From: Fibrobacterota bacterium | GTDB lineage: Bacteria > Fibrobacterota > Chitinivibrionia > Chitinivibrionales > FEN-1185 | Length of the DNA stretch: 64,000 nucleotides | Direction of reading: 5' to 3' | Assembly: GCA_003165595.1 (NCBI GenBank) | Contig: PLWQ01000012.1 | Coordinates: 248,015-312,014 of the forward strand | In this document: positions 41,651 through 51,113 of the stretch, one piece after another | How positions within the stretch are numbered: the stretch's first letter is position 1 | Layout: every line of letters starts with the position of its first letter | Notes under the pieces: model-generated | Told to the model about the DNA's origin: nothing | Seen by the model: only the letters and a program-made list of their open reading frames with translations | Database searches by the model: none | Position numbers and translations under genes: made by a program

Positions 41651-42280
41651 ATGGCAAGCAGCGTTGCCCCTGTGCGCAAGGGTCGTTTCAGTGCGAGATT
41701 AATACGCGCTTTTGCAATTCTGTTCCTTTTCAACTCCCCGTTTGTTTATGCTCAGAACAACTATCTTGGCGAAATCAAACTGTTCGCTGGAAATTTCGCC
41801 CCTGTCGGCTGGGCGTTCTGCGACGGCTCGCTTCTGCCGATCACCCAAAACCAGGCTTTGTTCTCCCTGCTCGGAACAACCTATGGGGGTAATGGAACGA
41901 CCACATTTGCGCTGCCCGATCTTCGGGGACGGTTTCCCATGAATGCCGGCACCGGGACAAATTTGACCCCCAGGCTTCTGGGGGACGTTGGAGGCCAGGA
42001 GACCGAAACGCTCACCGAGGCCCAAATGCCCGTACATACGCACGGTGCGGTTGTAGCAGTCGATTCGACTGTCGCAACTACCGACCGACCGCAGAACGCG
42101 CTGGCCGCCCGCAACGCATCGGCGACTCCCTCGTACGGGAAAACAGGCAACGCGACATTGGCCTCTTCGGCGGTGGCGGTGAGCCCCGCCGGCGGCGGGC
42201 AGCCGCACCCGATCATGCCGCCGTTTGAATGTGTCAATTTCATCATCGCGCTGACGGGAATATTCCCCGCACGCAATTAG
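41651..42280 (+). CDS. Exported phage tail-collar (MdpB-like) domain protein
   Basis: 209 residues. GGAGG sits just before ATG 41651. An N-terminal segment (LIRAFAILFLFNSPFVYAQ) looks like a signal peptide. The mature part is a typical tail-collar/microcystin-dependent domain: YLGEIKLFAGNFAPVGWAFCDGSLLPITQNQALFSLLGTTYGGNG, FALPDLRGRFP, MPVHTHG and the C-terminal PHPIMPPFECVNFIIALTGIFP. It has no phage genes around it. Surface adhesion or fibre assembly is possible. Confidence 0.8.
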   Translation: MASSVAPVRKGRFSARLIRAFAILFLFNSPFVYAQNNYLGEIKLFAGNFAPVGWAFCDGSLLPITQNQALFSLLGTTYGGNGTTTFALPDLRGRFPMNAGTGTNLTPRLLGDVGGQETETLTEAQMPVHTHGAVVAVDSTVATTDRPQNALAARNASATPSYGKTGNATLASSAVAVSPAGGGQPHPIMPPFECVNFIIALTGIFPARN

Positions 42281-42332
42281 TCCGGAACCGGCGCAGCCTT
42301 CACGGCGGCTGCGTTCACGAAAGGAGTTTGCA

Positions 42333-43505
42333 ATGGGGAAAATTACGGTTGCGGCACGGGGAATAATGGTGTGCTGCATCGCTGCGTGCGCGTTTCGCGC
42401 ACACGGCGTCACGTTGTATTGGATGGAGGCAAATTTCACCTCACCCCGGCTGGTCATGGCCGACGAAAGCGGTACCGTAAAATCGACACTCGCCCTTGCT
42501 GCGCAGTCCCTTCCGCAGGCACTGGCGGCAAGCCGGGGGACCAACGCGGTTTTCTGGACCGAACTCGCGTTTGTTAATGCTCATATCAAATTCGCGGGCG
42601 CGGATCCCGGCGACTCGGGCACGGTGATGTCTTTGCAATCGTGCGCCAGAGGGATCACGATCGACTCGACAAACGGGAAGATTTACTGGACCGCCACCAA
42701 TCTCACGGCAGGTCCCGGGATATTCCGCTCAAACCTCGACGGATCTTCAGCCGAGCCGCTCGAATTCTTCGGCGCATCGAGCCTGCACACGCCCTTTGGA
42801 ATCGCAGTCGACGAAAGATCGCAAACGATGTACTGGGCCGATTTCGGGGCAGGAGCGATTGAACGGGCCGCAGCCACGTCACAGGCGCCGTGGCAGGCAA
42901 TTGTGACCGGTCTTTCCGGGCCAGTGGGAGTGGCTCTCGACCCGGACAGCGGGTTCGTATTTTGGACAGATGCGAATGCGGGAAACATCGGCAGATCAAA
43001 ACTCGACGGGTCGGGCGTGACATCCATTATTGCGCATTGTTCCAGCCCGCAATACCTGAGCGTGGGCCGGACAACGCAGAGGCTTTTCTGGACCGAATTC
43101 GGCGCGGATCTGGTGCGGTCCTGCAGGCTGGACGGCACCGACACAATCACGGTTGCCCATACTACTTTTCCACCATGCGGGATTGCCGTTCTCGACGGGC
43201 CCTCCGCATTGTCGAAACCGTTCAAGTCTCCGAATGCTCCGCTCGGCTATACTGTTTTTGTGCACCCAGAGGATCCGTTTGGCAGGATCATACGCATACG
43301 GTACCAGCTCCCGAAAACAAGCAGAGTGGCCATCGAGGTGTTCGACCTGCGGTCGCGCCGCGTTAAAGCGCCGCCCGCAGCCTCGCAGTCCGCCGGATAC
43401 TATCATTGGGACCTTGACGCTTCCGCACTTGCGGCCGGTGCCTACGTGGTGCGATTTACCGCGGGCCAATTTACTAATACGACTAAGTGTACTATTGTGA
43501 AATAG
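42333..43505 (+). CDS. Exported YWTD-type beta-propeller with sorting domain
   Basis: 390 residues with a signal peptide (GIMVCCIAACAFRAHG). YWTD/LDL-receptor class B-like units repeat (LYWMEANF, VFWTELAF, IYWTATNL, MYWADFGAG, VFWTDANAGNIGRSKLDGSG, LFWTEFGADLVRSCRLDGTD), so one six-bladed propeller. The C-terminal region (SRVAIEVFDLRSRRVK...GAYVVRFTAGQ) is a FlgD-like sorting domain. AAAGGAG precedes ATG 42333. It follows the tail-collar gene by 52 nt and may be co-transcribed. Confidence 0.78.
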   Translation: MGKITVAARGIMVCCIAACAFRAHGVTLYWMEANFTSPRLVMADESGTVKSTLALAAQSLPQALAASRGTNAVFWTELAFVNAHIKFAGADPGDSGTVMSLQSCARGITIDSTNGKIYWTATNLTAGPGIFRSNLDGSSAEPLEFFGASSLHTPFGIAVDERSQTMYWADFGAGAIERAAATSQAPWQAIVTGLSGPVGVALDPDSGFVFWTDANAGNIGRSKLDGSGVTSIIAHCSSPQYLSVGRTTQRLFWTEFGADLVRSCRLDGTDTITVAHTTFPPCGIAVLDGPSALSKPFKSPNAPLGYTVFVHPEDPFGRIIRIRYQLPKTSRVAIEVFDLRSRRVKAPPAASQSAGYYHWDLDASALAAGAYVVRFTAGQFTNTTKCTIVK

Positions 43506-43815
43506 ACCTTGAATCGAGCATTTCTTGATTTTACGGTATTGCGCCAGAGACTCGGTACCTCCGGTCCTCGCGTTGCACATAATGATAATCAGACAACCAT
43601 TTTTGCGAATCAATCCCTCAGACACACCTTCCCACCGGCCACGGTGACCAGCGTGGCTGCTGATGATAACTGGATATCAACACCGGCCTCCCTCCCGTAT
43701 TATTGGTGGCATATTACTTGCGTTGTTACTCCAGCGGATCATCGGGTTATTCCGGCTGGGAACCCAGTCGACGCGATTGATCCGGCATGGAAACAGAAAA
43801 GGACATGAGTTCATT
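43506..43815. other. Non-coding stretch before the RND operon
   Basis: 310 nt with no convincing gene. It should hold the promoter of the efflux operon. No regulator gene and no clear operator are seen. Confidence 0.4.
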
Positions 43816-45282
43816 ATGGGAAACGGCAGTATTCCCGTTTTGGCAGCGTCCGTTTGCATTGCGATTTTCGCGGGATGCGTGTACGATGTACCACGCGTGT
43901 ACGGAGTTCCGGGCGCTTCGCCGCGGCCGGACGCCGCGTGGGTCCCGCCGAAGAAAGCGGTTGAAAAACAGGAAGAGGCGGCCCGGGCCGAAAAATCGGG
44001 CTCTCCGATTCCTCGTGAGTACCTTGACAACATAAGCAATCTCGGCCTGTGGGACATTGTGAATATTGCGCTCCGGAATAACAAGCTCACCCGCCAGACG
44101 TGGGCGCAGGCGCGGGCGGCAGCCGCGACGTTCGCCGGCAAAGTCGGCTCCTATTTCCCTGATATCAATGGATCAGCCGCTGCAACCGACACCAAAAATC
44201 CCACGCTTGGAGGACGATACGTCAACGGCGTGTGGAGCTATTCCGCCGGCGCATCCCTGGACTGGCTTCTCTTCGACTTCGGTGGGAGAAGCGCCTCGGT
44301 CGAGGAATCGCGCCAGGCCTTGTTCGCAGCCGACTGGTCCCACAACGCCGAGATTCAGGGCGTCATTCTTCAGGTGGAGCAGGCATATTACGGCTACTTT
44401 ACGGCCAAGAGTCTTCTCACAGCGCAGCAGGCTTCTGTGGAGGAAGCCAAGTCGAATCAAGCGGCCACCAACGACCGCCATTCGGCGGGACTTGCCACCA
44501 TCGCAGACGTTCTTCAGGCGCGTACCGCCCTGTCGCAGGCTCAGCTCGGGCTGGCGACACTATCGGGGCAAGTCATGACAACGAGGGGAAGTCTGGCAAC
44601 GGCAATGGGGCTTGAGGCAAATTCGGCGTTCGATGTCGTGCTTCCCGTTGGCGCGCCGCCCCGTGAGAAAAGAGTTCAGACGGTACAGGAATGTCTCGAT
44701 AGCGCGATTCGCAAGCGCCCCGACCTCGCGGCCGCCCGGACCCTTGCCCTTGAGGCCGACGCGCATGCAAAGAACGTACAAGCCAACGAGTTTCCTTCGT
44801 TGTCTGCAACCGGGAGCCTCGGCTGGATCTCGCTAGTCAACCTGAACGGCGGCTACACCACGTATAGCGCGGGTCTGGGGCTCAGCGTTCCGATTTTCGC
44901 GGGCTTTTCGCGTCACTACGACGCAGCAGCCGCTCGGGCACAGGCCGACGCTGCACACGCAAATGCGCAAAACGTCAAGGACCTCGTCACCCTCCAGGTC
45001 TGGACAAGTTACTACGGACTTGAAACGGCAGACCAGACCATTGTCGCCAGCGACGATCTGTTGGCAAGCGCCACGGAAAACCATGATGTTGCCCTGGGGC
45101 GCTACACGTCCGGGGTCGGAAGCATACTCGACCTTCTCGTCGCCCAAACAGCGCTCGAAAGCGCCCGGGCGCAGCAAATTCAGGCTCGCGCCAACTGGTG
45201 GCTGGCCGCGGCGCAACTTGCGCATGACATTGGTACGCTGGGAACAAAATCCGAAATGGAAAGAAAGGACGGCGGGCCATGA
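43816..45282 (+). CDS. RND efflux outer-membrane lipoprotein (OprM/TolC family)
   Basis: 488 residues from ATG 43816. The frame is open to 43663 without a good start. The signal peptide has a lipobox, IFAGC. Two outer-membrane-efflux domains are visible (LWDIVNIALRNNKLTRQTWAQARAAAATFAGK, then SILDLLVAQTALESARAQQIQARANWWLAAAQLAHDIG). It forms the trimeric exit duct for the adjacent adaptor and pump. It overlaps the adaptor gene by 4 nt (ATGA). Confidence 0.9.
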   Translation: MGNGSIPVLAASVCIAIFAGCVYDVPRVYGVPGASPRPDAAWVPPKKAVEKQEEAARAEKSGSPIPREYLDNISNLGLWDIVNIALRNNKLTRQTWAQARAAAATFAGKVGSYFPDINGSAAATDTKNPTLGGRYVNGVWSYSAGASLDWLLFDFGGRSASVEESRQALFAADWSHNAEIQGVILQVEQAYYGYFTAKSLLTAQQASVEEAKSNQAATNDRHSAGLATIADVLQARTALSQAQLGLATLSGQVMTTRGSLATAMGLEANSAFDVVLPVGAPPREKRVQTVQECLDSAIRKRPDLAAARTLALEADAHAKNVQANEFPSLSATGSLGWISLVNLNGGYTTYSAGLGLSVPIFAGFSRHYDAAAARAQADAAHANAQNVKDLVTLQVWTSYYGLETADQTIVASDDLLASATENHDVALGRYTSGVGSILDLLVAQTALESARAQQIQARANWWLAAAQLAHDIGTLGTKSEMERKDGGP

Positions 45283-46436
45283 AGGCTTATCATCCGATCC
45301 TTCGGCTTATCGTGCTCGCGCCTCTGATTGCAGGAGCGCTGGCCCTGTTCTCCGTCGGCTGCGCCACCAAGAAGGCCGGCAGAGGAGGTGCTTTTGCCGC
45401 TCCGGTAGTTGTTGAACAGGCCCTTTCGATGGATGTTCCGGTGGAGCTGCGACAAATCGGAACAGTGGAGGCGATAAACACCGTAGCCATCACTGCCCGG
45501 GTGGGAGGACAACTCGTGAGGGTGGGATTTACCGAAGGCCGGAATGTCCGCAAAGGCGAAGTGCTTTTTCAAATCGACCCCGCGCCCTACCGTGCCGCGC
45601 TTGCCCAGGCGCGGGCGAACCTCGAGCGCGACAAGGCGGCATTGTCAAACGCCAGTGCGGATGTGGCACGATATCGAGATCTGGTGCAGAAAGATTACGT
45701 GACCAGGCAGACATACGACGCGGCAGTCTCGACCGCTGCCGAGACAAAGGCCATGGTCGACGCCGATTCGGCGGCCGCCCAGACCGCCAGCCTCAACCTC
45801 GCCTACTGCACGATTGCGGCGCCCATAACGGGGCGAACCGGGCCACTGCTCGTTAAGCAAGGAAACCTCGTGGTTGCCAACGGCGCAACCCCGCTTGTCA
45901 CCATCAATCAAATTGAGCCCATTTACGTGAGTTTCGCTATTCCCGAACAGCAACTTTCCGAAGTCCGGGCCCGCAGGCGCCAGGGGGAGCTCCCGGTGAC
46001 GACGTATCTGCCTTCCGATTCCACAAAAATGTTCCAGGGCAGTCTCACCTTCGTCGACAACACGGTGGATCCGACAACCGGCACGGTCCTGCTCAAGGCG
46101 TCATTTGCAAATGCCGAAGGCGTGTTGTGGCCCGGCCTTTATGTAAAGGTGGCGCTTGTGCTCACCACCATTCGCAATGCCACCGTGGTGCCGGCCGCGG
46201 CCGTGCAAACGTCCCAGCAGGGGAATTTCGTGTATGTCGTGGCGCCGGGCGACACTGCGCAACTACGGCCGATCGAGATGGGGCCCTCGTACCTGCAATG
46301 GGTCGTTGTCGACAAAGGCGTTGCGTCCGGGGAAAAGGTGGTCACCGACGGACAGTTGGGAATACGGCAGGGAATGCGGGTTATGGTAAAAACCGGCCTC
46401 ATGTCGGCTGCCGCCGGAGGAGGACGGCACCAGTGA
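45279..46436 (+). CDS. RND efflux membrane-fusion (adaptor) lipoprotein
   Basis: 385 residues. The signal peptide has a lipobox-like FSVGC. HlyD/AcrA layout is intact: lipoyl half (VGGQLVRVGFTEGRNVRKGEVLFQIDPAPYRAAL), coiled-coil hairpin (ARANLERDKAALSNASADVARYRDLVQKDYVTRQTYD), second lipoyl half (APITGRTGPLLVKQGNLV), beta-barrel and membrane-proximal domains. It bridges OprM-like and AcrB-like partners. The stop overlaps the pump GTG start in GTGA. Confidence 0.92.
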   Translation: MKAYHPILRLIVLAPLIAGALALFSVGCATKKAGRGGAFAAPVVVEQALSMDVPVELRQIGTVEAINTVAITARVGGQLVRVGFTEGRNVRKGEVLFQIDPAPYRAALAQARANLERDKAALSNASADVARYRDLVQKDYVTRQTYDAAVSTAAETKAMVDADSAAAQTASLNLAYCTIAAPITGRTGPLLVKQGNLVVANGATPLVTINQIEPIYVSFAIPEQQLSEVRARRRQGELPVTTYLPSDSTKMFQGSLTFVDNTVDPTTGTVLLKASFANAEGVLWPGLYVKVALVLTTIRNATVVPAAAVQTSQQGNFVYVVAPGDTAQLRPIEMGPSYLQWVVVDKGVASGEKVVTDGQLGIRQGMRVMVKTGLMSAAAGGGRHQ

Positions 46437-49400
46437 ACATCTCCCGAATCTTTATTCTCCGCCCGGTCATGACCACGCTCGTCATGCTTGGCATACTCAT
46501 GTTCGGCATCATCGCCTACCGCGGGCTTCCGGTGAGCGATTTGCCTACCGTGGATTTCCCAACCATCCTGGTGACCGCGACCCTGCCGGGAGCGACCTCG
46601 GAAACTATGGCATCGGCGGTAGCAACGCCGCTGGAGCAGCAATTTTCCACCATCGCCGGCGTTGCAACCATGACTTCGGTGAACAGGTCCGGGCTTTCGC
46701 AGATTACGCTGCAATTCGTTTTAAGCAAGAACATCGACGCCGCGGCCCAGGACGTGCAATCTGCGATCGCGCTTGCACTGCGGCTGCTGCCTCCCGGCAT
46801 GCCCACGCCGCCTTCATACCGGAAAGTAAACCCGGCCGACCAGCCGATCCTGTACATCGCGCTCACCTCGCCCACACTGCCCTTGTATTCCCTTGATGAG
46901 TACGGCGAAACCATGCTTGCCCAGCAGATATCCATGGTGGATGGTGTTGCGCAGGTCCAGGTGTACGGCTCGCAAAAGTACGCCGTGCGGGTCCAGTTGG
47001 ATCCGAGCGCACTGGCCACCCGCGGCATCGGCATCGACGATGTGCAAAACGCAATCAACGGCGCAAACGTAAACCTGCCAACCGGAATCCTTGACGGATC
47101 GAAAAAATCCTATGCGGTGCTCGCCACCGGCCAGCTCCTTAACGCCAACGCCTACAAGGGAATAGTCGTATCATATCGAAACGGGCGGCCCGTACGTATG
47201 GGAGAAATCGGCAACGTTATCGACGATGTGCAAAACAACAAGACCGCAGCCTGGTTCAAGGGCAAGCGCGGCATCATCCTGGCCATCCAGCGCCAGCCCG
47301 GCACCAATACCGTGGCCGTTGCCGAAGCCGTAAAAGCGCTCCTGCCGAGCTTTCGCGGCAAGCTACCGGCAGCCGTGGACCTGCAGATATTGTTCGACCG
47401 GTCCGACACCGTGAGGGACTCGGTTCTCGACGTAAAGATAACGCTCCTGATCGCCCTGATTCTTGTGATCCTCGTTATCTTCGCCTTTCTCCGAAACCCC
47501 TCGGCTACGCTCATTCCGTCGCTCTCGCTGCCGATGTCGCTGGTAGGCACATTCGCCGTCATGGGTCGCCTGGGTTATACGCTGGACACCTTGTCGCTCA
47601 TGGCGCTCACCCTGTCCATCGGCTTCGTGGTCGATGATGCCATCGTGATGCTCGAGAACATCGTGCGGCACATGGAACTCGGCGAGAAGCCGCTGGAGGC
47701 GGCGCTCAGCGGATCCAAGGAAATAAGCTTTACCATTGTGTCAATGACTTTGTCTCTGGTTGCGGTATTCATCCCGGTGCTCTTTATGGGCGGCATAATC
47801 GGAAGACTGTTCCGGGAATTTTCGGTGACCATCGTCGTTGCCGTGCTCATTTCCGGATTCGTGTCCCTCACCCTCACGCCAATGCTGGCAAGCCGTTTCA
47901 TCCGGGCCCCGGGCGAGGTGCGCCACGGCAAGGTCTTCCTGGCAACCGAGCGCGGCTTCACGGTCGTTCGCGACGCCTACGGCCGCGGGCTTGCCTGGTC
48001 GCTCGACCACAAGGCGTTCACGCTTGTCGGGTCTCTCGTTGTGCTGGCGCTTACCGTGTTTCTCTTCGTCATCAGCCCCAAGGGGTTCTTCCCCGCGGAC
48101 GACACCAACAGGCTGGTGGGAATTACGCAGGCACAGGAAGGGATTTCGTTTGAAGACATGAAGCGTCACCAGCTTGCCGCAATGGCAGTTGCCGACAGCG
48201 ACCGCAACATTGATGCATACATGTCAAGCGTGGGAGGGTTCCTTTCGTCGAACCAGGGAGTGCTTTTTATCCGTCTTGTCCCCAGGGCAAACCGCGCCCT
48301 CGACGCCGACAAGGTGATCCAGGAGCTGCGGCCGAAGTTCGCCCAAATTCCCGGGCTGCGGGTGTTCTTGCAGAATCCACCCCCCATTTCATTCGGCGCC
48401 ACTATTTCCCAAAGTCAATACCAGTTTACGCTTCAGGCGGCCGAGACCGACAGGCTGTATCGCGTTGCGCAGCAAATGACGGATGGGATGCAGCGAATCA
48501 AGGGGCTTCAGGACGTCACGAGCGACCTGTTGATCCGCAATCCCCAGGTCAATATCGAAATCGACAGGGACAAAGCCGCGAGCCTCGGGATTTCCGCCGA
48601 AAAAATCGAATCCGCGCTCGCCGACGCCTACTCGTCGGGACAGATATCGACCATTTACGCGCCCAACAACGAGTATTGGGTGATCATGGAACTTTTGCCG
48701 CAGTATCAGTTCGATCCGGCGAATCTCTCATCCCTGTATATCCATTCGTCAAGCGGGCAGCTTGTGCCGCTCAAGACGCTGGCGCGAATCACTCAAGACA
48801 TCGGTCCGGCAACGGTTAACCATCTCGGACAGTTGCCTTCGGTGACGATCTCGTTCAATCTGGCGCCGGGCACGGCAATCGGCACGGCAATCGGCGAGGT
48901 GCAGCGCTTGAGCCGGGAAGTTGTTCCCGTCGGTATCTCCACCTCCTTCCAGGGTACAGCCCAGGCATTCCAGTCCTCGCTGTCCGGACTTGGGCTGCTG
49001 CTCGTTATCGCAATTTTCGTGATCTACCTTGTGCTGGGTATATTGTACGAAAGCTTCATACATCCGGTGACCATTCTGTCGGCCCTGCCTTTTGCCGGGT
49101 TCGGCGCCCTCATCACCTTGATGATTTTCAGGGTGGATCTCAGCATCTACGCGTTTGTGGGCATTATCATGCTTATCGGACTTGTCAAGAAGAACGGTAT
49201 CATGATGATTGATTTTGCGCAACATGCCCAGCATCAGGGCGGAAAATCCCCGCGCGACGCTATATTCAGCGCCTGCCTGATCCGTTTCAGACCCATTATG
49301 ATGACCACCATGTCGGCGCTTGCCGGCACCTTGCCCATTGCGATTGGTCTGGGCGCGGGTTCGGAATCACGGCGGCCGCTCGGCCTTGCCGTGGTGGGCG

Positions 49401-49510
49401 GGCTTCTCTTTTCTCAATTTCTCACTTTGTTCGTGACGCCGGTATTCTATCTCTATTTTGACCGGCTCCCGACGGATATCGCCAGGATCTTGCGGCGCCA
49501 AAAGAGTTGA
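46433..49510 (+). CDS. RND efflux pump (AcrB/MdtB-type)
   Basis: 1025 residues from GTG 46433; the open frame back to 46127 is a shadow of the adaptor gene. It starts ISRIFILRPVMTTLVMLGILMFGIIAYRGLPVSDLPTVDFPTI, typical of MdtB/MdtC-like multidrug pumps. The helix-4 proton relay Asp pair is in GFVVDDAIVMLENIV, and the helix-10 Lys is in LIGLVKKNGIMMIDF. The length and the periplasmic porter domains are complete. Substrates are likely drugs, bile-like compounds or metals; not decidable here. The operon has no regulator. Confidence 0.93.
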   Translation: MNISRIFILRPVMTTLVMLGILMFGIIAYRGLPVSDLPTVDFPTILVTATLPGATSETMASAVATPLEQQFSTIAGVATMTSVNRSGLSQITLQFVLSKNIDAAAQDVQSAIALALRLLPPGMPTPPSYRKVNPADQPILYIALTSPTLPLYSLDEYGETMLAQQISMVDGVAQVQVYGSQKYAVRVQLDPSALATRGIGIDDVQNAINGANVNLPTGILDGSKKSYAVLATGQLLNANAYKGIVVSYRNGRPVRMGEIGNVIDDVQNNKTAAWFKGKRGIILAIQRQPGTNTVAVAEAVKALLPSFRGKLPAAVDLQILFDRSDTVRDSVLDVKITLLIALILVILVIFAFLRNPSATLIPSLSLPMSLVGTFAVMGRLGYTLDTLSLMALTLSIGFVVDDAIVMLENIVRHMELGEKPLEAALSGSKEISFTIVSMTLSLVAVFIPVLFMGGIIGRLFREFSVTIVVAVLISGFVSLTLTPMLASRFIRAPGEVRHGKVFLATERGFTVVRDAYGRGLAWSLDHKAFTLVGSLVVLALTVFLFVISPKGFFPADDTNRLVGITQAQEGISFEDMKRHQLAAMAVADSDRNIDAYMSSVGGFLSSNQGVLFIRLVPRANRALDADKVIQELRPKFAQIPGLRVFLQNPPPISFGATISQSQYQFTLQAAETDRLYRVAQQMTDGMQRIKGLQDVTSDLLIRNPQVNIEIDRDKAASLGISAEKIESALADAYSSGQISTIYAPNNEYWVIMELLPQYQFDPANLSSLYIHSSSGQLVPLKTLARITQDIGPATVNHLGQLPSVTISFNLAPGTAIGTAIGEVQRLSREVVPVGISTSFQGTAQAFQSSLSGLGLLLVIAIFVIYLVLGILYESFIHPVTILSALPFAGFGALITLMIFRVDLSIYAFVGIIMLIGLVKKNGIMMIDFAQHAQHQGGKSPRDAIFSACLIRFRPIMMTTMSALAGTLPIAIGLGAGSESRRPLGLAVVGGLLFSQFLTLFVTPVFYLYFDRLPTDIARILRRQKS

Positions 49511-49656
49511 CGGCGCCCGACAGAACCCCGCTGATTCTTGAGCCGGGAAGACTTTCCGAGAATCCGCTCGCTGTGCAATTCGAACATTTTCTTGTCAATA
49601 CCCCTCGCTTTTTCTCCGTACTATTGCTGGAGAACGGGATCAAGGAGGTGATTGGT

Positions 49657-50097
49657 ATGTCAGAACTCATAAGATATGATTGGCCGGAAACGTCGGTTGG
49701 GACGCTTTTCGAGGATCTTCTTGCGGACAGCTTTTTCAACAGGGTGGACCGCGATCTTAGCGATACCACATGGCCGCGCGTGGATATTATTGAGCGGCCT
49801 GATTCCTATGTGCTGAAAGCGGACCTGCCGGGGCTGGAAAAGGACGACATTTCCATCAAGGTCGACAGCAGAATGCTGACGATCAGCGGCGAGAAAGAAG
49901 AGACCAAAAGAGACGTCAAGAGAGGGAACTATTATCATCTGGAAAGGGGTTACGGCAGCTTTTGCAGGTCGTTTACTCTTCCTTCGCATGTTGACGACAG
50001 GAAAGTAGAGGCCCATTTCAAAAATGGAGTTCTTGAGCTTATCCTCAAGAAAACCGGGGAAGTGACTTCGAAAGCGATAGCAGTAAAGGTTGACTAG
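49657..50097 (+). CDS. Small heat-shock protein, Hsp20/alpha-crystallin family
   Basis: 146 residues from ATG 49657 (AAGGAGGTGATTGGT upstream). The alpha-crystallin domain spans about residues 38-130: PRVDIIERPDSYVLKADLPGLEKDDISIKVD, LTISGEKEE, ERGYGSFCRSFTLP and the FKNGVLELILKK strand. The A-x-x-x-n-G-v-L motif is present as HFKNGVLEL. ATP-independent holdase. It stands apart from the RND operon by about 150 nt. Confidence 0.94.
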   Translation: MSELIRYDWPETSVGTLFEDLLADSFFNRVDRDLSDTTWPRVDIIERPDSYVLKADLPGLEKDDISIKVDSRMLTISGEKEETKRDVKRGNYYHLERGYGSFCRSFTLPSHVDDRKVEAHFKNGVLELILKKTGEVTSKAIAVKVD

Positions 50098-50225
50098 TTT
50101 GGGATGGGCAAGAGTGCTCCGTGCAAACGGACGCCGTAAGGTCGGGCTCCCAGACGCAAGGGGGTTCGGCCTTCTCTTTTGGTTTGGCATAGAAGTTGTT
50201 TGTTCTATTCCAAAAAGGAGGTCCC

Positions 50226-50684
50226 ATGGATGACAGAGAAGTAACGAGACGTGAGTTCATTAGAAATGCGGGAAGAACCGCCCTTGCGGCTGCAGTTGCA
50301 GTGCCCTTCATGAACCTGGAATCGAGCGCCTCAAGCGGCAAACCACCTCTTCCCATGCAGCCGATCACCGTTGATTTGACCAAACAGGAATTTGAGCCCC
50401 TTGCAAAGGTTGGCGGCGCTGTAAAGATCCCCAACCCGCATGATGCTCACAAACCAATAATCGTGAGCAGGATATCCGAAACCGAGGTAGCCGCTTTTTC
50501 GTCAAAATGCACCCACTTCGGGTGCGAGGTGCCGCTTCCCGATAATAATGTGATTACCTGTCAGTGCCATGGCTCAAAATTTGACATAGGCGGAAAAGTC
50601 ATCCATGGTCCAGCCAATAAACCCCTTAAGGCATTCTCGGCTGCCTTGTCAGGCACGACCATTACGATAAAGGACATAGAGTAG
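50226..50684 (+). CDS. Tat-exported Rieske [2Fe-2S] protein
   Basis: 152 residues from ATG 50226 (AAAAGGAGGTCCC upstream). A twin-Arg signal (TRREFIRNAGRTALAAAVAVP) is at the N-terminus. Cluster ligands are CTHFGC and CQCHGS, with the Pro loop GPANKPLKAF. The domain is of the cytochrome bc/b6f or high-potential Rieske type. No cytochrome b gene is nearby, so its partner is encoded elsewhere. A hairpin follows at 50711. Confidence 0.9.
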   Translation: MDDREVTRREFIRNAGRTALAAAVAVPFMNLESSASSGKPPLPMQPITVDLTKQEFEPLAKVGGAVKIPNPHDAHKPIIVSRISETEVAAFSSKCTHFGCEVPLPDNNVITCQCHGSKFDIGGKVIHGPANKPLKAFSAALSGTTITIKDIE

Positions 50685-51113
50685 TAGCCTTCGGCCGCAA
50701 GAACACCACGCCTTGCCGATTTGAAAATCATCGAATCGGCAAGGTAAATATGAATGACGATATTCGCAATACCGGGAATTCTTTGTCATAACCAAGAATC
50801 GATATTTCCGAAAGATACTGCCATGGTTCAAGACTTGCCATACAGTCGATTCCGGGAGCGACACACGCTCAGGGGATGAATGCATATTTCCAATCGCTCT
50901 TCGGGCAGGGATGCACGCCAGAGGATTGTGATCGCCCTTCACAGCGAATCACTTTCCCGGCTTGTACAAAATGAACTTAATTTATTTGTGGCAAACCGCA
51001 AACACTCGCTACTATTTTGATTCCTACACGACGAAGTCGATCGCATCGAGGGGGCTCAACGCTTTCGGCAATGCGGCATTCCGGGGAAAAGCCAACAAAG
51101 GGGAAGGACGATC
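50685..51113. other. Non-coding stretch
   Basis: 429 nt. Apart from the hairpin at 50711-50744, no gene or motif is supported. Confidence 0.5.
50711..50744 (+). terminator. Possible terminator after the Rieske gene
   Basis: CCTTGCCGATT and AATCGGCAAGG form a perfect 11-bp stem with a 12-nt loop, 27 nt past the stop. No T-run follows, so termination is uncertain. Confidence 0.5.

Noticed and set aside
43509-43808. 100-codon plus-strand open frame before the RND operon
   Set aside because: No ribosome site, no family motif, and the composition is unlike a real gene. It more likely covers the operon promoter.
46127-46432. Extension of the RND pump by 102 codons
   Set aside because: It overlaps the adaptor gene. 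The known pump N-terminus begins just after GTG 46433, in a GTGA overlap.
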